Shown: in pieces, positions 45,336 to 56,340 of the stretch | Position numbering within the stretch: the stretch's first letter is position 1 | Layout: every line of letters starts with the position of its first letter | Assembly (NCBI GenBank): GCA_946800325.1 | Contig: OX326957.1 | Coordinates: 64,831,570 to 64,895,569 of the forward strand | DNA from: Luzula sylvatica | Taxonomy: Eukaryota; Streptophyta; Magnoliopsida; Poales; Juncaceae | DNA: 64,000 nucleotides | Direction: 5' to 3' | Notes under the pieces: generated by a model | The model's input: only the letters and a program-made list of their open reading frames with translations | What the model was told of the DNA's origin: nothing | The model's database searches: none | Translations under genes and position numbers: made by a program

Positions 45336-45666
45336 TTTCTATAGCATGACAGGGGATGATTGTAGATTTATTTCAAATAGGCTAGGAAACGTGGGTCGAT
45401 GGGGAAAAAGAAAAAAAGAGAAGTAATTTTTCCGAGCAACGACGAAGGCATAGATATTGCATTGCAAGCACCGGTCATTCAACATTCGACTAAGGACGCC
45501 AAGTATCAAAGTTTGAAGTTCGAGAATTCTGAGACACCCGGAGGTTAACAGTACGACTCCTCCCGAAGAGTCTCGCTTTTCATAAAATGGACTTTTCTTG
45601 AGTTATCTTTCTTTCAAACAATCGGAAAGGCCGTGGAACGAATATCGGTCCCCGCTGCGAATTTCT

Positions 45667-45963
45667 TCTTGTGTATAAAGTTAGCCCCTCCAGGAGGTGG
45701 TGACACGTGGGTGGAGTAGGATAATTTTCATTTTAGCCCCTTATTTCTTCATTTTTCAATTTTGATCATTTTTTGGTAAATTGCCTTTTTAGCCCCTTAT
45801 TTTTTCATTTTTCAATCTTGATCCTTTTTGGGGTAAATTTCTCTTTTAGCCCATTATATTTTCATTTTTCAATTTTGATCCTTTTTTGGTAATTTTTCTT
45901 TTTACCCTATTTTTCCCTCCTTTTTTGATTTTGGCCCGCGCAATTGCGCGGGAATAAAGCTAG
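45667..45963 (+). mobile_element. Mini-Helitron with internal tandem repeat
   Basis: Hairpin CCCGCGCAATTGCGCGGG (45935-45952), then AATAAAG and CTAG (45960-45963) followed by T. The 5' end near 45667 is TCTTGTGTATAAAGTTAGCC followed by GTGACACGTGGG. Between them are about three ~60-bp units with TTTAGCCCCTTAT and TTTTTCAATTTTGATC. About 300 bp, no coding sequence; the base before the 5' TC is T rather than the expected A. Confidence 0.65.
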
Positions 45964-46434
45964 TTGTAGATGAAATAATGTCAAGAAAAAAAAATCATTG
46001 TGGGAAAGGTTAAAGTAGCAAAAGTCTTTGGAATTAATATTTGATATACGAAAATAATAAGCCCGGTCTCCCATCCATTAAACAGAGTGAATGCATTTTT
46101 GGAATAGGGTTATGTTAGGGTTCGTTTGGCAAGTGAAATTAGTAGAGTGGAGTCGGATTATAAGGTGGAGGAGGAAATAAATTATGGAATTAGCAATTTC
46201 ACAGTTTGTTTGGATGTCTAAACTATAAGATGCTTAAAAGTATAATTTTTTATTTGGTTATTTCGAAAATGTTGAAATTTCGTTATTGAAAATGTAGAAA
46301 TAATGTTTAATTAAAATATATTTATTTTCTTATAATAATATATTTATTATATTATGATATAATAATAATTATAACATAATTACGGAAATTGTGAAAGATA
46401 AAGCTCATAATTTAGTTCCGGCAATGCCCTCGAC

Positions 46435-49400
46435 TTAAAAATAATATTTTTCTACAAAATATAAAAATTTATGTTTAAAACAAGTAAAATACTCAACTTT
46501 CATATTTTTCCTAAAATAACTCCGTAATTGAAGACTAACTCAAGCAAATTTCTATTTTGTTTCAAAAAATTTGAAAATTGCAAAATGAAAAGTCTAACAT
46601 CTTGAAATTTTTTTTTTTTGTTTTTCTAAATAAATGCAAAATTTGATGTCTTAAACAAGCAAAATACTTATTTTCCATTTTTTTCCTTTCAAAAAACTAT
46701 AAAAATGAAAAAAAATGTACTCAATTTACATGTTTTCCTCAAAAATATATATAATTGAAGAATAAAACAAGCAAATTTATATTATTTTTCTTTCCAAAAA
46801 TTAGAAAAATGCAAAAATGTAGTCTAATACCTTAAAAAAATAATTTTGTAAGATTTATCAAGAAACTTCCAAAATTGATGTTTTAAACGAGCAAAATACT
46901 CAATTTACATGTTTTTCTCAAATAATATCGTAATTAAAGACTAACATATCCAATTTTCTATTTTTTTTCAAAAAAATTCAATAATGCACAAAATGAGGTC
47001 TAACACCTACAAAAAAATCAATTATCATATTTTTCTAGAAAATGCCAAATTGATGTCCAAAACGAGCAAAATACTCAATTTTCATGTTTTCTCAAAAAAC
47101 TTCGTAATTGAAGACTAACCGATGCGCATTTCTATTAAATTTTTTTTTTTGAAAAAGATGCAAAAAATGAAATCTTAGACATTCCAAAAACAAAAAAAAT
47201 AAATTCATATATTTCTAAAAATCTAAAAAAAATATTTATAAAATGAGTAAAATACTATTTTTCATGTTTTCATCAAAAAACACTGTAATTGAAGACCAAC
47301 ACATGTAAATTTCTATTTTATTTCAAAAAATTCAAAAAATGCAAAAATAGGAGTCAAATACCTTCAAAATATAAATATATACTATTTTATAAAAAAATGC
47401 CAAAATTGATGTCTTAAACAAAAAAAATTCATAGTTTTCATGTTTTCCTAAAAATCTCTGTAATTGAGGACTAACACATCCAAGTTTGATTTTTTTTCCA
47501 AAATTTCAAAAAATTCAGAAAGTGTCTAACACCTGCAAAAAAATCAACGAACTTATTTTTCTATAAAATGTGAAATTGATATCTACAACTAACAAAATAT
47601 TCAATTTTCACGTTTTTCTCAAAAAATACCGTAATTTGAAGACTAACACATTAAAATTTTATATTTTCTTTCAATTTTTTTGCAAAAATACAAAAAAGTG
47701 AAGTCTAAAGCGAGCTAAATACTTGATTTTCATGTTTTTCTCAAAAAAAAAAAAAAAATCTTAACTGAAGACTAACACAAAAGGGAAGTCTTACACCTTC
47801 AAATTTTTTTGTTTTGACAATACTACAAAAATGATATCTATAACAACCCGAATACTTAATTTTCTCAAAAAACTCTATGATTTAAGACTAACAAAAGCGA
47901 ATTTCTATTTTTTCAAAAATATCGAAAAATACAAAAAGTGAAGTCTAACACCTTATAAAAATAATACTATTTTTCTAAAAAAAGCCAAAATTAATGTCTA
48001 AAACAAGCAAATTACTCAATTTACAAGTTTTTCTCAAAAAAAAAAAAAACTAATTGAAGACTAACGCATGGAAATTTCTATTTTTTTCAATTTTTTTGCA
48101 AAAATGCAAAAAATAAGGTCTAACACATTTAAGAAAATCAATTATCATATGAGTGGTGATGCATGTCCCCTTTAAAATCCCTTAGATTGATTGATGTGTT
48201 GGCGCATGCATTACTTATGGTGGTAAACCATGAATATTTATTTTTTCCCATCATATAAGGAAAAGAAGGTAAAAAAGAACCATCGTTTTACACATCATTA
48301 ATTTATTTAATATTTTAAACAAGTTTGTTTACCACCATTTATAATATTAATTAATCAAATTTAAATCTATTAATTCGGAAAAGAAGTTATTTGACCGAAT
48401 TAATACACCGTTTAACATGTGTTAAACGGACAGACACGAATAAAAATATCATAAAAAACAAACAAAATATAATATTAAAAAAAAAAAAAAGTTCGCAAAA
48501 GTTAGCAAAATAAAAATGAAAATACTTCTCTTTTAAAAAAGATTGAAAATAAAATAATAAAAAATTGTTAAAATAAATATGACTTGTCATGTGTAAAATC
48601 AAATATAATAAATAATTAAATAAACCAAATCATTTTTTAATAATTTGTTTCATCACATAATAAATGTCGTTTACCATCTAATTAATATGATTTTGTCACC
48701 TAATTAATAGCATGTATTAATTTTCATAATTTTATTGTTTATCATGTATTAATTTGAATTTAGCATTAAATTGAGTCAATTAAATTCCTGCCAACACATC
48801 ATATTTGTTAAGAAAATGCCAAAATTGATGTTTAAAACAAGCTAAATACTCAATTTTCCTGTTTTTTATCAACAAAAAAAAAATGTAATTGAACTAACAC
48901 ATGCAACTTTCGAAAAATTAACATAATGTAGAAAAAATGCTAAATGTGATGTATAAAACAAGTAAAATACTTAATTTTTCATGTTTTTCCTCTGAAAACT
49001 CTCTAATTGAAAACTAGCAGTAACAAATTTTTATTGTTTGAATATTTTCGAAAATTTAAAAAGTGAAGTCTAAAAACATTCAAAAATGTCGATATTGATG
49101 TCTAAAACAAATAAAATACTCAATTTTCATGTTTTCCTCGAAAACCTCCGTAATTAAAGACTAACACAAGAAAAACTAAATCCAAAAATTACAAAAAATT
49201 GCTAAAAGTGAACTCTATCTAATAACTTCAAAAAAAAAAATTTATTATATTATCTAAAAAAGGTTAAAACTGATCTCTAAAACAAACAAAATAATCAATT
49301 TTTATGTTTTCTCAAAAAAAAAAAAAAATAACACCGTAATTGAAGATTAACACATGAAATTTTTTATATTGTTCAAAATTCTTGCAAGAATAAAAAAATA

Positions 49401-49735
49401 AGGTATTATATTTTTCTAGTAAATGCCAAAATTGGTGTCTAAAACGTGCAAATTACTTAATTTTCATGTTTTTTTCCCAAACAATTATGTAATTGAAGAC
49501 TAATAAATGCAAAAAAAAAAATTAAAAAATTTCGAAAAATGTAAAAATTAATGTATAACACCTGCTAAAAAAGTCAATTATCACATTTTATTTTTGAAAA
49601 ATTACCAAAAGTTATGTCTAAAATTAGCAAAATATTCAGTTTTGATGTCTTTCTGAAAAATCTCAGTAATTGAAGACTAAAACAGGAACAAAATTTATTT
49701 AAAAAAAAAATCGGAAAAATCAAAAAGTTATACTA
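46435..49735 (-). repeat. ~174-bp divergent satellite, block A (inverse orientation)
   Basis: Repeated phrases AAAATGCCAAAATTGATGTC, AAAACGAGCAAAATACTCAA, TTTTCATGTTTT and GTAATTGAAGACTAACACAT are the reverse complement of those in block B (54030-64000). Monomers are very AT-rich and strongly diverged. About 0.6 kb of other sequence interrupts it at 48190-48805. Frames inside are not genes. Confidence 0.85.
48190..48805. mobile_element. TIR element inserted in satellite block A
   Basis: TGATGTGTTGGCGC at the left and CTGCCAACACATCA at the right are inverted. The interior is AT-rich with GTTTAACATGTGTTAAAC-like palindromes. No transposase, and target duplication not resolved. Confidence 0.45.
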
Positions 49736-50019
49736 AACTCATGTGTCCTTTTAATGAACAAGCATGTGTAGTCCTTGAAGTAAACATGTAGTAATCGATA
49801 GATATTGTCGCGAGACCCGGAGGAGTTACGGCTAGTATTCGTTAGGAAGAAGAAGAAGAAACCCTTAATGGGTCTCTCTGCCCGTTTCATTGTGAAGAGA
49901 TCCACTAAGAGTTTGGGTCGTGGGCCTGGGAAAGTTAAGGTATTGAAGTCGTGGGCTGAGTCTAAAAAGAAAGAAGGTTTGGGCTTGGGCCCTGCCACTA
50001 CTAGTGGCTGAAAGGAGAC

Positions 50020-50320
50020 AAAGAGCAAGGGAGGACTGGAGGGGTGTTGTACGGTTGAATGTACTGCTCCAGAGTGCAGTCCGTTATTTGTTTGCATTAG
50101 TTACTGTTTTACGATTAGTAATTTATTTTCAGTATTTAAGTTTGTGTTGTAATAATTTTACTTAGGCAATTTTGTACTCGACTCTCTTTCTAATCGAATT
50201 CCCCTTCTTTTCTCCTTCTTTTCCCTTTCTCTTATCTGTGTATCTTGCTCTGTTCTATCGCACAAACGTTAAATCTCTGCTATAGATTGACGTTCTTGCG
50301 ACAGATATGTCAAAACACTT
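50020..50320 (+). mobile_element. Possible LTR fragment with polypurine tract
   Basis: A purine-rich block (AAGGGAGGACTGGAGGGG, about 50027-50044) is followed by TGTTGTACGG and about 270 bp that include an AGTATTTAAG TATA-like site and a CT-rich region, the layout of a polypurine tract plus LTR. No second LTR found. Confidence 0.35.
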
Positions 50321-50575
50321 TTTATGAGTAAAAAAAAGGTTCCGTCAAGGACTCTTTGACACCAAGAGGAGTAGCTTATCATCAAATTGTGCACGTCTCG
50401 GAATCACCTTTTCAATATAATGTTTGCTTCTCCTATTTCAATTTTGTAATTAATTTGATCAACATTTACATCAATAAAAACTTAATCATATACATCATTT
50501 AAAATTTTTGAACTTAGGAGATGATTATTGCATTTCTTCCATTTTCTACATGTAAGAATCAATACATAACATAGA

Positions 50576-50968
50576 TTAGCAGTATGGGGCCACACATTGC
50601 ACAGGAGGATCGAGCTGACGATTTGCTGTTGGCGAAGGAGGAGCCTTTTGCGCACGGAGAACCCTTGCGGGATGATCAACTGGAAGATTTGTTGTTGGTG
50701 AAGGAGGATCAAGTTGACGATTAGCAGTTGGCGAAGGAGGAGCATTTTGCGCACGCAGAATTCTCCTCTCGACTCCAGAAGCTAAATTGTTATATCAAAA
50801 ATGAAAAAGATGAAAGAAAAAAGAAAAAAGAAAAAGAAAACACTTCTAAAACTACAAACATAAACTAATTGTTAAGATTTCTCAAAGAATACCTTCAAAT
50901 CCGCCGCATAGAACTAAAAGAAGTACAATGGCCAACCCCAGAGTAGTGGATTTAGAATAAGACTCCAT
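50576..50968 (-). CDS. Small secreted peptide precursor with PPSPT[A/T]N repeats, 93 aa
   Basis: Not recognised as any named family. Exon 1 is 50968-50893 (76 nt), exon 2 is 50781-50576 (206 nt); splice ...GAAG|GTATTC and ACAATTTAG|CTTC keep one frame of 94 codons with stop. Residues 1-25 form a signal peptide (core LGLAIVLLLVLCGGF). The mature part has two near-identical 19-residue repeats, LRAQ[N/K]APPSPTANRQLDPP, separated by a diverged third motif PPSPTTNLPVDHP, and ends QCVAPYC with two Cys. Each long repeat is preceded by basic residues (ERRI, ARV), suggesting processing. Between the two repeats I count five synonymous and one replacement codon change, pointing to selection on the peptide. 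A plant signalling-peptide or hydroxyproline-rich peptide precursor is a reasonable inference; function unknown. Confidence 0.65.
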
Positions 50969-51077
50969 TTCTTTATTTGCTTTGTTTGCACTATCAGATT
51001 CAGACTCACATTTCTGACAAGCTTGATTTATGCTAAATTAGTTTTGTGTTTGGGGAGTGCTATGATAGACCCATTTT

Positions 51078-51113
51078 CTATCTATACTCTTGTTTCTATC
51101 TATACTCTTGTTT
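51078..51113. repeat. 18-bp tandem duplication
   Basis: TCTATCTATACTCTTGTT occurs twice in a row upstream of the peptide gene. Confidence 0.85.
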
Positions 51114-51395
51114 CAGTTCAAGTAGGAATTAGTTTTTTGAAGTTAGTATATTACGTACATTTCATCTATTTTTGGAAAAAATATTCCTATTCGGTTTGTG
51201 CAAATTGCAACGGCACCTACATACAATGTGGTAAAGGAGGTGTAAAGGAATGCGTCGATAGGTCACTATTTAGCGACTTTCGAATTAATCGACGTTTTAA
51301 ATTTTTAATCGGTAATTAAACGATAAAAATGAGCATCGTAATCAATAATAATTTGTAATATATGATATTATATATTTTTTAAATTATAATAAACT

Positions 51396-51641
51396 TTAAA
51401 TCAAATTCAACAAACTTGCTGAATCAATCACCACTTCAACTAAAATCGATAACTGTTTGACAAACTTTTTGTCATAATAGTAATCTGTTCTTGGTTGGAT
51501 CGAGCCAATATCTTCATACTCTATCAAGACTTCCAATAAACTCACATCTGTTTCCATTTTATCCAAGTCGATCGCAATAAGATTTCCAAAAAATTGACAA
51601 ACTTTCACATCATTCTCAAACGAATAATGATGCAAAGACAT
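51396..51641 (-). CDS. Unrecognised reading frame, 81 codons
   Basis: An open frame (MSLHHYSFENDVKVCQFFGN...) of mixed, protein-like composition in AT-rich DNA between the satellite blocks. No domain, no clear splice partners. Could be a decayed exon; kept at low confidence. Confidence 0.15.
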   Translation of the reverse strand: MSLHHYSFENDVKVCQFFGNLIAIDLDKMETDVSLLEVLIEYEDIGSIQPRTDYYYDKKFVKQLSILVEVVIDSASLLNLI

Positions 51642-52226
51642 ATCAACAATTTTTAGGAAAACCAGTTAAAAAATAAAACACAAAACATGTGCCAATAATA
51701 TGTAACTTGACAAGAGTGAAAAAATATATTTGTAAATCAAATAAAGTAATCGCTCTAGATATCTTTTTTTTTTCGCAAACAGAAAGTGTTTTTGTTTCCT
51801 TTTTTCTGATGTTTCGGAGAGAAAGCATTTTTTCAACAACTCAAGAATCCGTAAGAAATTTCTACAAAAAGTACTTCAAAAAATTGTATTTACACGTACT
51901 AAGCAATATTTTAAACTATTGTTAACATTCACAAATTATTCAGATACATTTTATACAAAAATTCATATAGCAAAGAAAATTTCTATTTTTAATTTTTAAT
52001 TTTGACGTTAAATAAATAAAATAAAACAGTAAACTAACCTTTTCGTAAAACTGAAATAGTTGACCACCCAACATGTTGCCAGCAAGAAATCTGTCCCTGT
52101 GTTCTCTGGTAGGGAAAAAAAACTATATATTCGTCCCGATATGAACGCATATATGTAATCTTCTTCTTTGCAAGAACTTTTCAGTGCAAGTCATTCTATA
52201 ATATTTTCGATATGAAACTTGCCCAT

Positions 52227-52244
52227 AACTCCATAAGAGAATGA
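52227..52244 (+). repeat. Target-site duplication, left copy
   Basis: AACTCCATAAGAGAATGA, identical to 53605-53622. Confidence 0.9.
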
Positions 52245-52295
52245 GGACATGTAGAGGAAAAAAGGGCCGCCAGAAACCCTAAAGGAGAAAAAGGC

Positions 52296-52640
52296 GATTT
52301 TGGGGGTGGAGGCTTCCCTCGCCGCCTCCACCTCCTTCTCCGGCTCCCCTTCTCCTGCTCCAGCGAAGCGTCGAAAGGAAGTGACGAAAGCAGGCAGCGA
52401 TTTTGGGGGTGGAGGCTTCCCTCGCCGCCTCCACCTCCTTCTCCGGCTCCCCTTCTCCTGCTCCAGCGAAGCGTCGAAAGGAAGTGACGAAAGCAGGCAG
52501 CGATTTTGGGGGTGGAGGCTTCCCTCGCCGCCTCCACCTCCTTCTCCGGCGACATGACGACACCAGACTCGTCCCCTTCTCCTGCTCCAGCGAAGCGACG
52601 AAGGGAAGCAGCCAGCGACGAAGGAAAGCAGGCAGCGCAG
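52296..52640 (+). repeat. 103-bp tandem repeat, three copies
   Basis: Units start at 52296, 52399 and 52502 (GATTTTGGGGGTGGAGGCTT). The first two are virtually identical; the third has an extra ~20 bp (GACATGACGACACCAGACTC) after CTCCGG and then diverges into AGCGAAGCGACGAAGG repeats. Overlapping frames on both strands here are by-products of the repeat. Confidence 0.9.
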
Positions 52641-52876
52641 CGAAGCGAAGCAGGAAGCGACGAAGGGAAGCCAAGCGAAGCGAAGCGAAGCGACGAAAGC
52701 AGGAAGGACGCGCCGCGACAAGCAACCGAAACGACGAAGACCTAGCAGCTCCAGCTACGAAAGCTTGGATACGAACTCTCTTTCCCTCTCAGGCGAACTT
52801 TCAACCTTCTTGCCCAGTCCTGTGACCATCAGCGGATCTAGATCTGGCAAATTTTATCTAGAAACGCATTCTATAG

Positions 52877-53530
52877 ATGGGAGATTGCGATCCTGAGCAA
52901 GCAAGAGAAGAATCCGAAGATAAAGAAGTAGCAAATCATACCTCAAAACACGAAGGTGAGGTCAAATCGACGCTAAGGAAGGAACCTTCGATTTCAAGAT
53001 GCTGCAAGGAGAGAGGTAGTAACGGTACCATGTCTGGTACAGAAGAGATTTCACTTGCTGATGATGCAGAGAGGAATTCAGAGGAGTACGATTTGCCTTT
53101 TCTTCATGAAAGAGAGAACGGATCTGAGCTGGTGCCGAGTCTGGACAACGGATCTGAGCTGGCCGCCATCGGGGCGATTTTGGAGCTCCTCGAAGAGCAA
53201 AAACTCGAAAGGAAAAAGCGGGAAGGGAAAAAGGAAAATCGAAAAATTGCGAGGCTGGTGCCGAGTCTGGGGCGAGTCTGGGCCGAGTCTGGGGCGAGGC
53301 CGAGAGCGACGGCCGAGTCTTGGGCGAGTCTGGGGGCGAGTCCGAGAGCGACGGGCCGCGACAGCGACGGTGACAGCTTCGATGACAATCCGAGCTCGCG
53401 TGGCAAATCAAGGGCAGAGGGAGGTTGCGTTCGTCTAAGGATGACCGAAAGCACCATCTCTCGGCATGTATCTTACTTTTGCAATTATAATTTATTTTTG
53501 CGAAACTACTTTTTTACATTTATCATGTAA
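52877..53530 (+). CDS. Reading frame of the retroposon, 217 codons, function unknown
   Basis: MGDCDPEQAREESEDKEVAN begins an acidic, charged N-terminal half. A predicted amphipathic/coiled-coil segment follows (ILELLEEQKLERKKREGKKE), then a Ser/Arg-rich part with imperfect repeats of the RVWAESGARPRA type. The last ~25 codons are hydrophobic and probably not coding. No RNA-binding or RT motif is recognised. It could be a small ORF1-like protein or a piece of a retroposed host transcript. The codon context and GC content are unlike the host genes nearby. Confidence 0.35.
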   Translation: MGDCDPEQAREESEDKEVANHTSKHEGEVKSTLRKEPSISRCCKERGSNGTMSGTEEISLADDAERNSEEYDLPFLHERENGSELVPSLDNGSELAAIGAILELLEEQKLERKKREGKKENRKIARLVPSLGRVWAESGARPRATAESWASLGASPRATGRDSDGDSFDDNPSSRGKSRAEGGCVRLRMTESTISRHVSYFCNYNLFLRNYFFTFIM

Positions 53531-53604
53531 AATCGCACCAATGTATTAAACTTTGCTTTAATATATTAAAAGAGGCTTCGCCTCTTTAGTTTTTCAAAAA
53601 AAAA

Positions 53605-53622
53605 AACTCCATAAGAGAATGA
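53605..53622 (+). repeat. Target-site duplication, right copy
   Basis: Identical 18 bp to 52227-52244, immediately after the A tract. Confidence 0.9.
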
Positions 53623-54029
53623 CTGGGCCAAACAAAAATACCTATTTCAAACTTTTCTCTCTTTCTGGCACCGGACGCAAATCCACCACAAAACTGATAC
53701 GAAGACATGATATCGCACCATCGGCGACTTACATGTATAGAATAAGTAATCGTAACAATGAACAACCGTATTAGTATTGATATGAAATAAGTTTTTTTTG
53801 AAAAAACAGGCAAGAAAAACCGAAATATTCAAACCCTAGTTTATGTCACAAATTTCGAACAAAAAGGAATACCGAAAAGGTTTGAAGCTCAAAGAAGAAG
53901 ATAATTTAGAAACGGAAAGCCGTGATATATTCAAATGAATGCTTGTCTAAAGCCACCGCCTCTTTTTTTTGGTCCTTGCATTCAATGGTAGCCATCAAAT
54001 CATTGGTGCTGATTTGACAACTTGAAATC

Positions 54030-56340
54030 TCTAACATGAAAATTATGAAAATTAAGTATTTTTCTCATGTTACAATTTAATTTTAACATTTTTTTAGAAA
54101 ACAAGCTAAATAATAAGTTTTGACGGTGTGAGACTTCAATTGTTGCATTTTTGAAGAATTATTTGAAAAAATATAGATTTGTGTATTATTTTTCTATTTC
54201 GGAGTATTTTTGTAACAACATGAAAATTGATTATTTAACTAGTATTATACTTTACTTTTGACATTTTTTTAGAAAATATGATACCTGTTTTTTTTGTAGG
54301 TGTTACACTTGACTTTTTCATTTTTCAGAAATTTTGGAAAATATAGATATTTGTGTGTGTTAGTCTTCTTTTACGGAGTATTTTGAGGACAATATAAAAA
54401 TTGAGTATTTTGCTCGTGTTACACTTCGCTGACATTTTTTAAAAAATAGGACAATTGATTTGTTTTGAAGGTGTTGGACTTTACTTTTTGGATTTTGATT
54501 TCTTTTTTGAAAAAATAGAAATTTGTGTGTGTTAGTGTTCTATTACGGACTATTTTGAGGATAACATGAAAATTGAGTATTTTTCTAGTGTTACACTTCA
54601 ATTTTGACATTTTTTAGAAAATAGGATAATTGATTTGTTTTGAAGGTGGACTTCACTTTTTGCTTTTTGAATATATTTTTAAATAATTGAAATTTGTGTG
54701 TGTTAGTCTTCTATTTCGGAGAATTGTTAGGACAACATGAAAATTGAGTATTTTGTCTGTGTTATACACAATTTTTTTAATTTTTTACAAAATACGATAA
54801 TTGATTTTTTTTGTAGGTGTTAGACTTGACTCTTTGCATTTTGAATAAATATTTGAAAAAATAGTAATTTGTGTGTGTTAGTCTTCTATTACAGAGTATT
54901 TTGAGGACAATATGAAAATTGAGTATTTTTCTCATCTTACCCTTCAATTTTGATATTTTTCAGAAAATAGGATAATTGATTTGTTGGGTAGGTGTTAGAC
55001 TTGACTTTTTGCATTTTGAAGAATTAAAAAAAAAATAGAAAATTGTGTGTGTTAGTCTTCTATTTCGGATTATTTTGACAACAACATCAAAATCGAGTAT
55101 ATTGCTCGTATTACACTTCAATTTTGATATTTTTTAGAAAATAATATAATTGATTTGTTTTGAAGGTGTTAGACTTCACTTTTATCATTTTAAAGATTTT
55201 TTTGAAAAAAATATAAAATTGTGTGTGTGTTAGTCTTCTATTACGGAGTATTTTGAGGACAACATGAAAATTGGGTATTTTCTCGTGTTACAGTTCAATT
55301 TTGACATTTTTTAGAAAATAGGATAATTAATTTTTTTAAGGTGTTAGAGCTGATTTTTTGAGTTTTGATGAATTTTTTGAAAAAATAGAGATTTGTGCGT
55401 GTTATTCTTCTATTTTGGGGTATTTTTATAAAAACATGAAAATCGATTATTTTACCCGTGTTCTACTTCAATTTTGACATTTTTTTAGAAAATACGATAC
55501 CTGATTTTTTTTTTATTGGTGTTCGACTTGACTTTTTGCATTTTTATGAAATTTTGAAAAATAGACACTTGTGTGTGTTACTCTTCTTTTAGAGAGTATT
55601 TTGAGGACAACATGAAAATTAAGTATTTTGCTCGTGTTACACTTCAATTTTGATTTTCAAAAAAAAGACAATTAATTTGTTTTGAAGGTGTTAGGCCTTA
55701 CTTTTTGTATTTTGAAGAAATTTTTGAGAAAATAAAAATATCTTTGTGATAGTCTTCTATTACGGACTATTTTGAGGACATCATGAAAATTGAGCATTTT
55801 TCTCGTGTTACACTTCAATTTTGAGATTTTTTAGAAAATACGATAATTATTTTTTTGAAGGTGTTAGAGCTCACTTTTTGCTCTTTGCTTTTTTTTTTTT
55901 GAAAAATAGAGATTTGTGTGTGTTATTCTTCTGTTTCGGGGTATTTTTATTACAACATGAATATTTATTATTTTTTCCATGTTATACTTCAATTTTTACA
56001 TTTTTTTAGAAAATATCACACCGGATTTTTTTGTAGGTGTTATACTTGACTTTTTGCATTTTCAAGGAATTTTTTAAAAAATAAAAATTTGTGTGTATGA
56101 GTCTTCTTTTGCGGAGTATTTTGAGGACAACATTAAAATTGAGTATTATGCTCGTGTTACAGTTGAATTCTGACATTTTTTAAAAAATAGGACAATTGAT
56201 TTGTTTTGAAGGAGTAGACTTTACTATTTGCATTTTGAAGAAATTTTTGAAAAATATAAATTTGTGTGTGTTAGTCTTTCATTACGGTCTATTTTTAGGA
56301 CAACATGAAAATTAAGTATTTTTCTCGTGTTACAAATCAA
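54030..56340 (+). repeat. ~174-bp divergent satellite, block B part 1
   Basis: About 13 monomers with recurring TGTGTGTTAGTCTTCTATT, GAGGACAACATGAAAATTGA, TTACACTTCAATTTTGACAT, AAAATAGGATAATTGATTTG and GTGTTAGACTTCACTTTTTG. Spacing of the first phrase is about 170-177 bp (for example near 54353, 54528, 54697, 54873, 55045, 55222). Each monomer is built of three ~58-bp related parts. Confidence 0.88.

Larger units (their letters stand above)
52245..53604 (+). mobile_element. Poly(A)-tailed retroposon with 5' 103-bp monomers
   Basis: About 1.36 kb flanked by an 18-bp perfect duplication and ending TTTTTC followed by a run of A (53596-53606). These are the marks of target-primed insertion by LINE machinery. 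It is much more GC-rich than its surroundings. The 5' part is a tandem array of 103-bp units; a 217-codon frame follows, then a short hairpin AGAGGCTTCGCCTCT (about 53570-53584) just before the tail. No reverse transcriptase, so it is non-autonomous, internally deleted, or a retroposed transcript. Confidence 0.8.

Noticed and set aside
45440..45660. Possible organelle-derived insert (GC-richer, AAGGCCGTGGAACGAATATC)
   Set aside because: Base composition suggested plastid or mitochondrial DNA, but I could not match it to any organelle gene and will not claim it without a search.
52191..52725. Long overlapping frames on both strands (for example 176 and 148 codons)
   Set aside because: They arise because the 103-bp GC-rich tandem unit lacks stops in several frames. 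The predicted proteins only repeat the unit.
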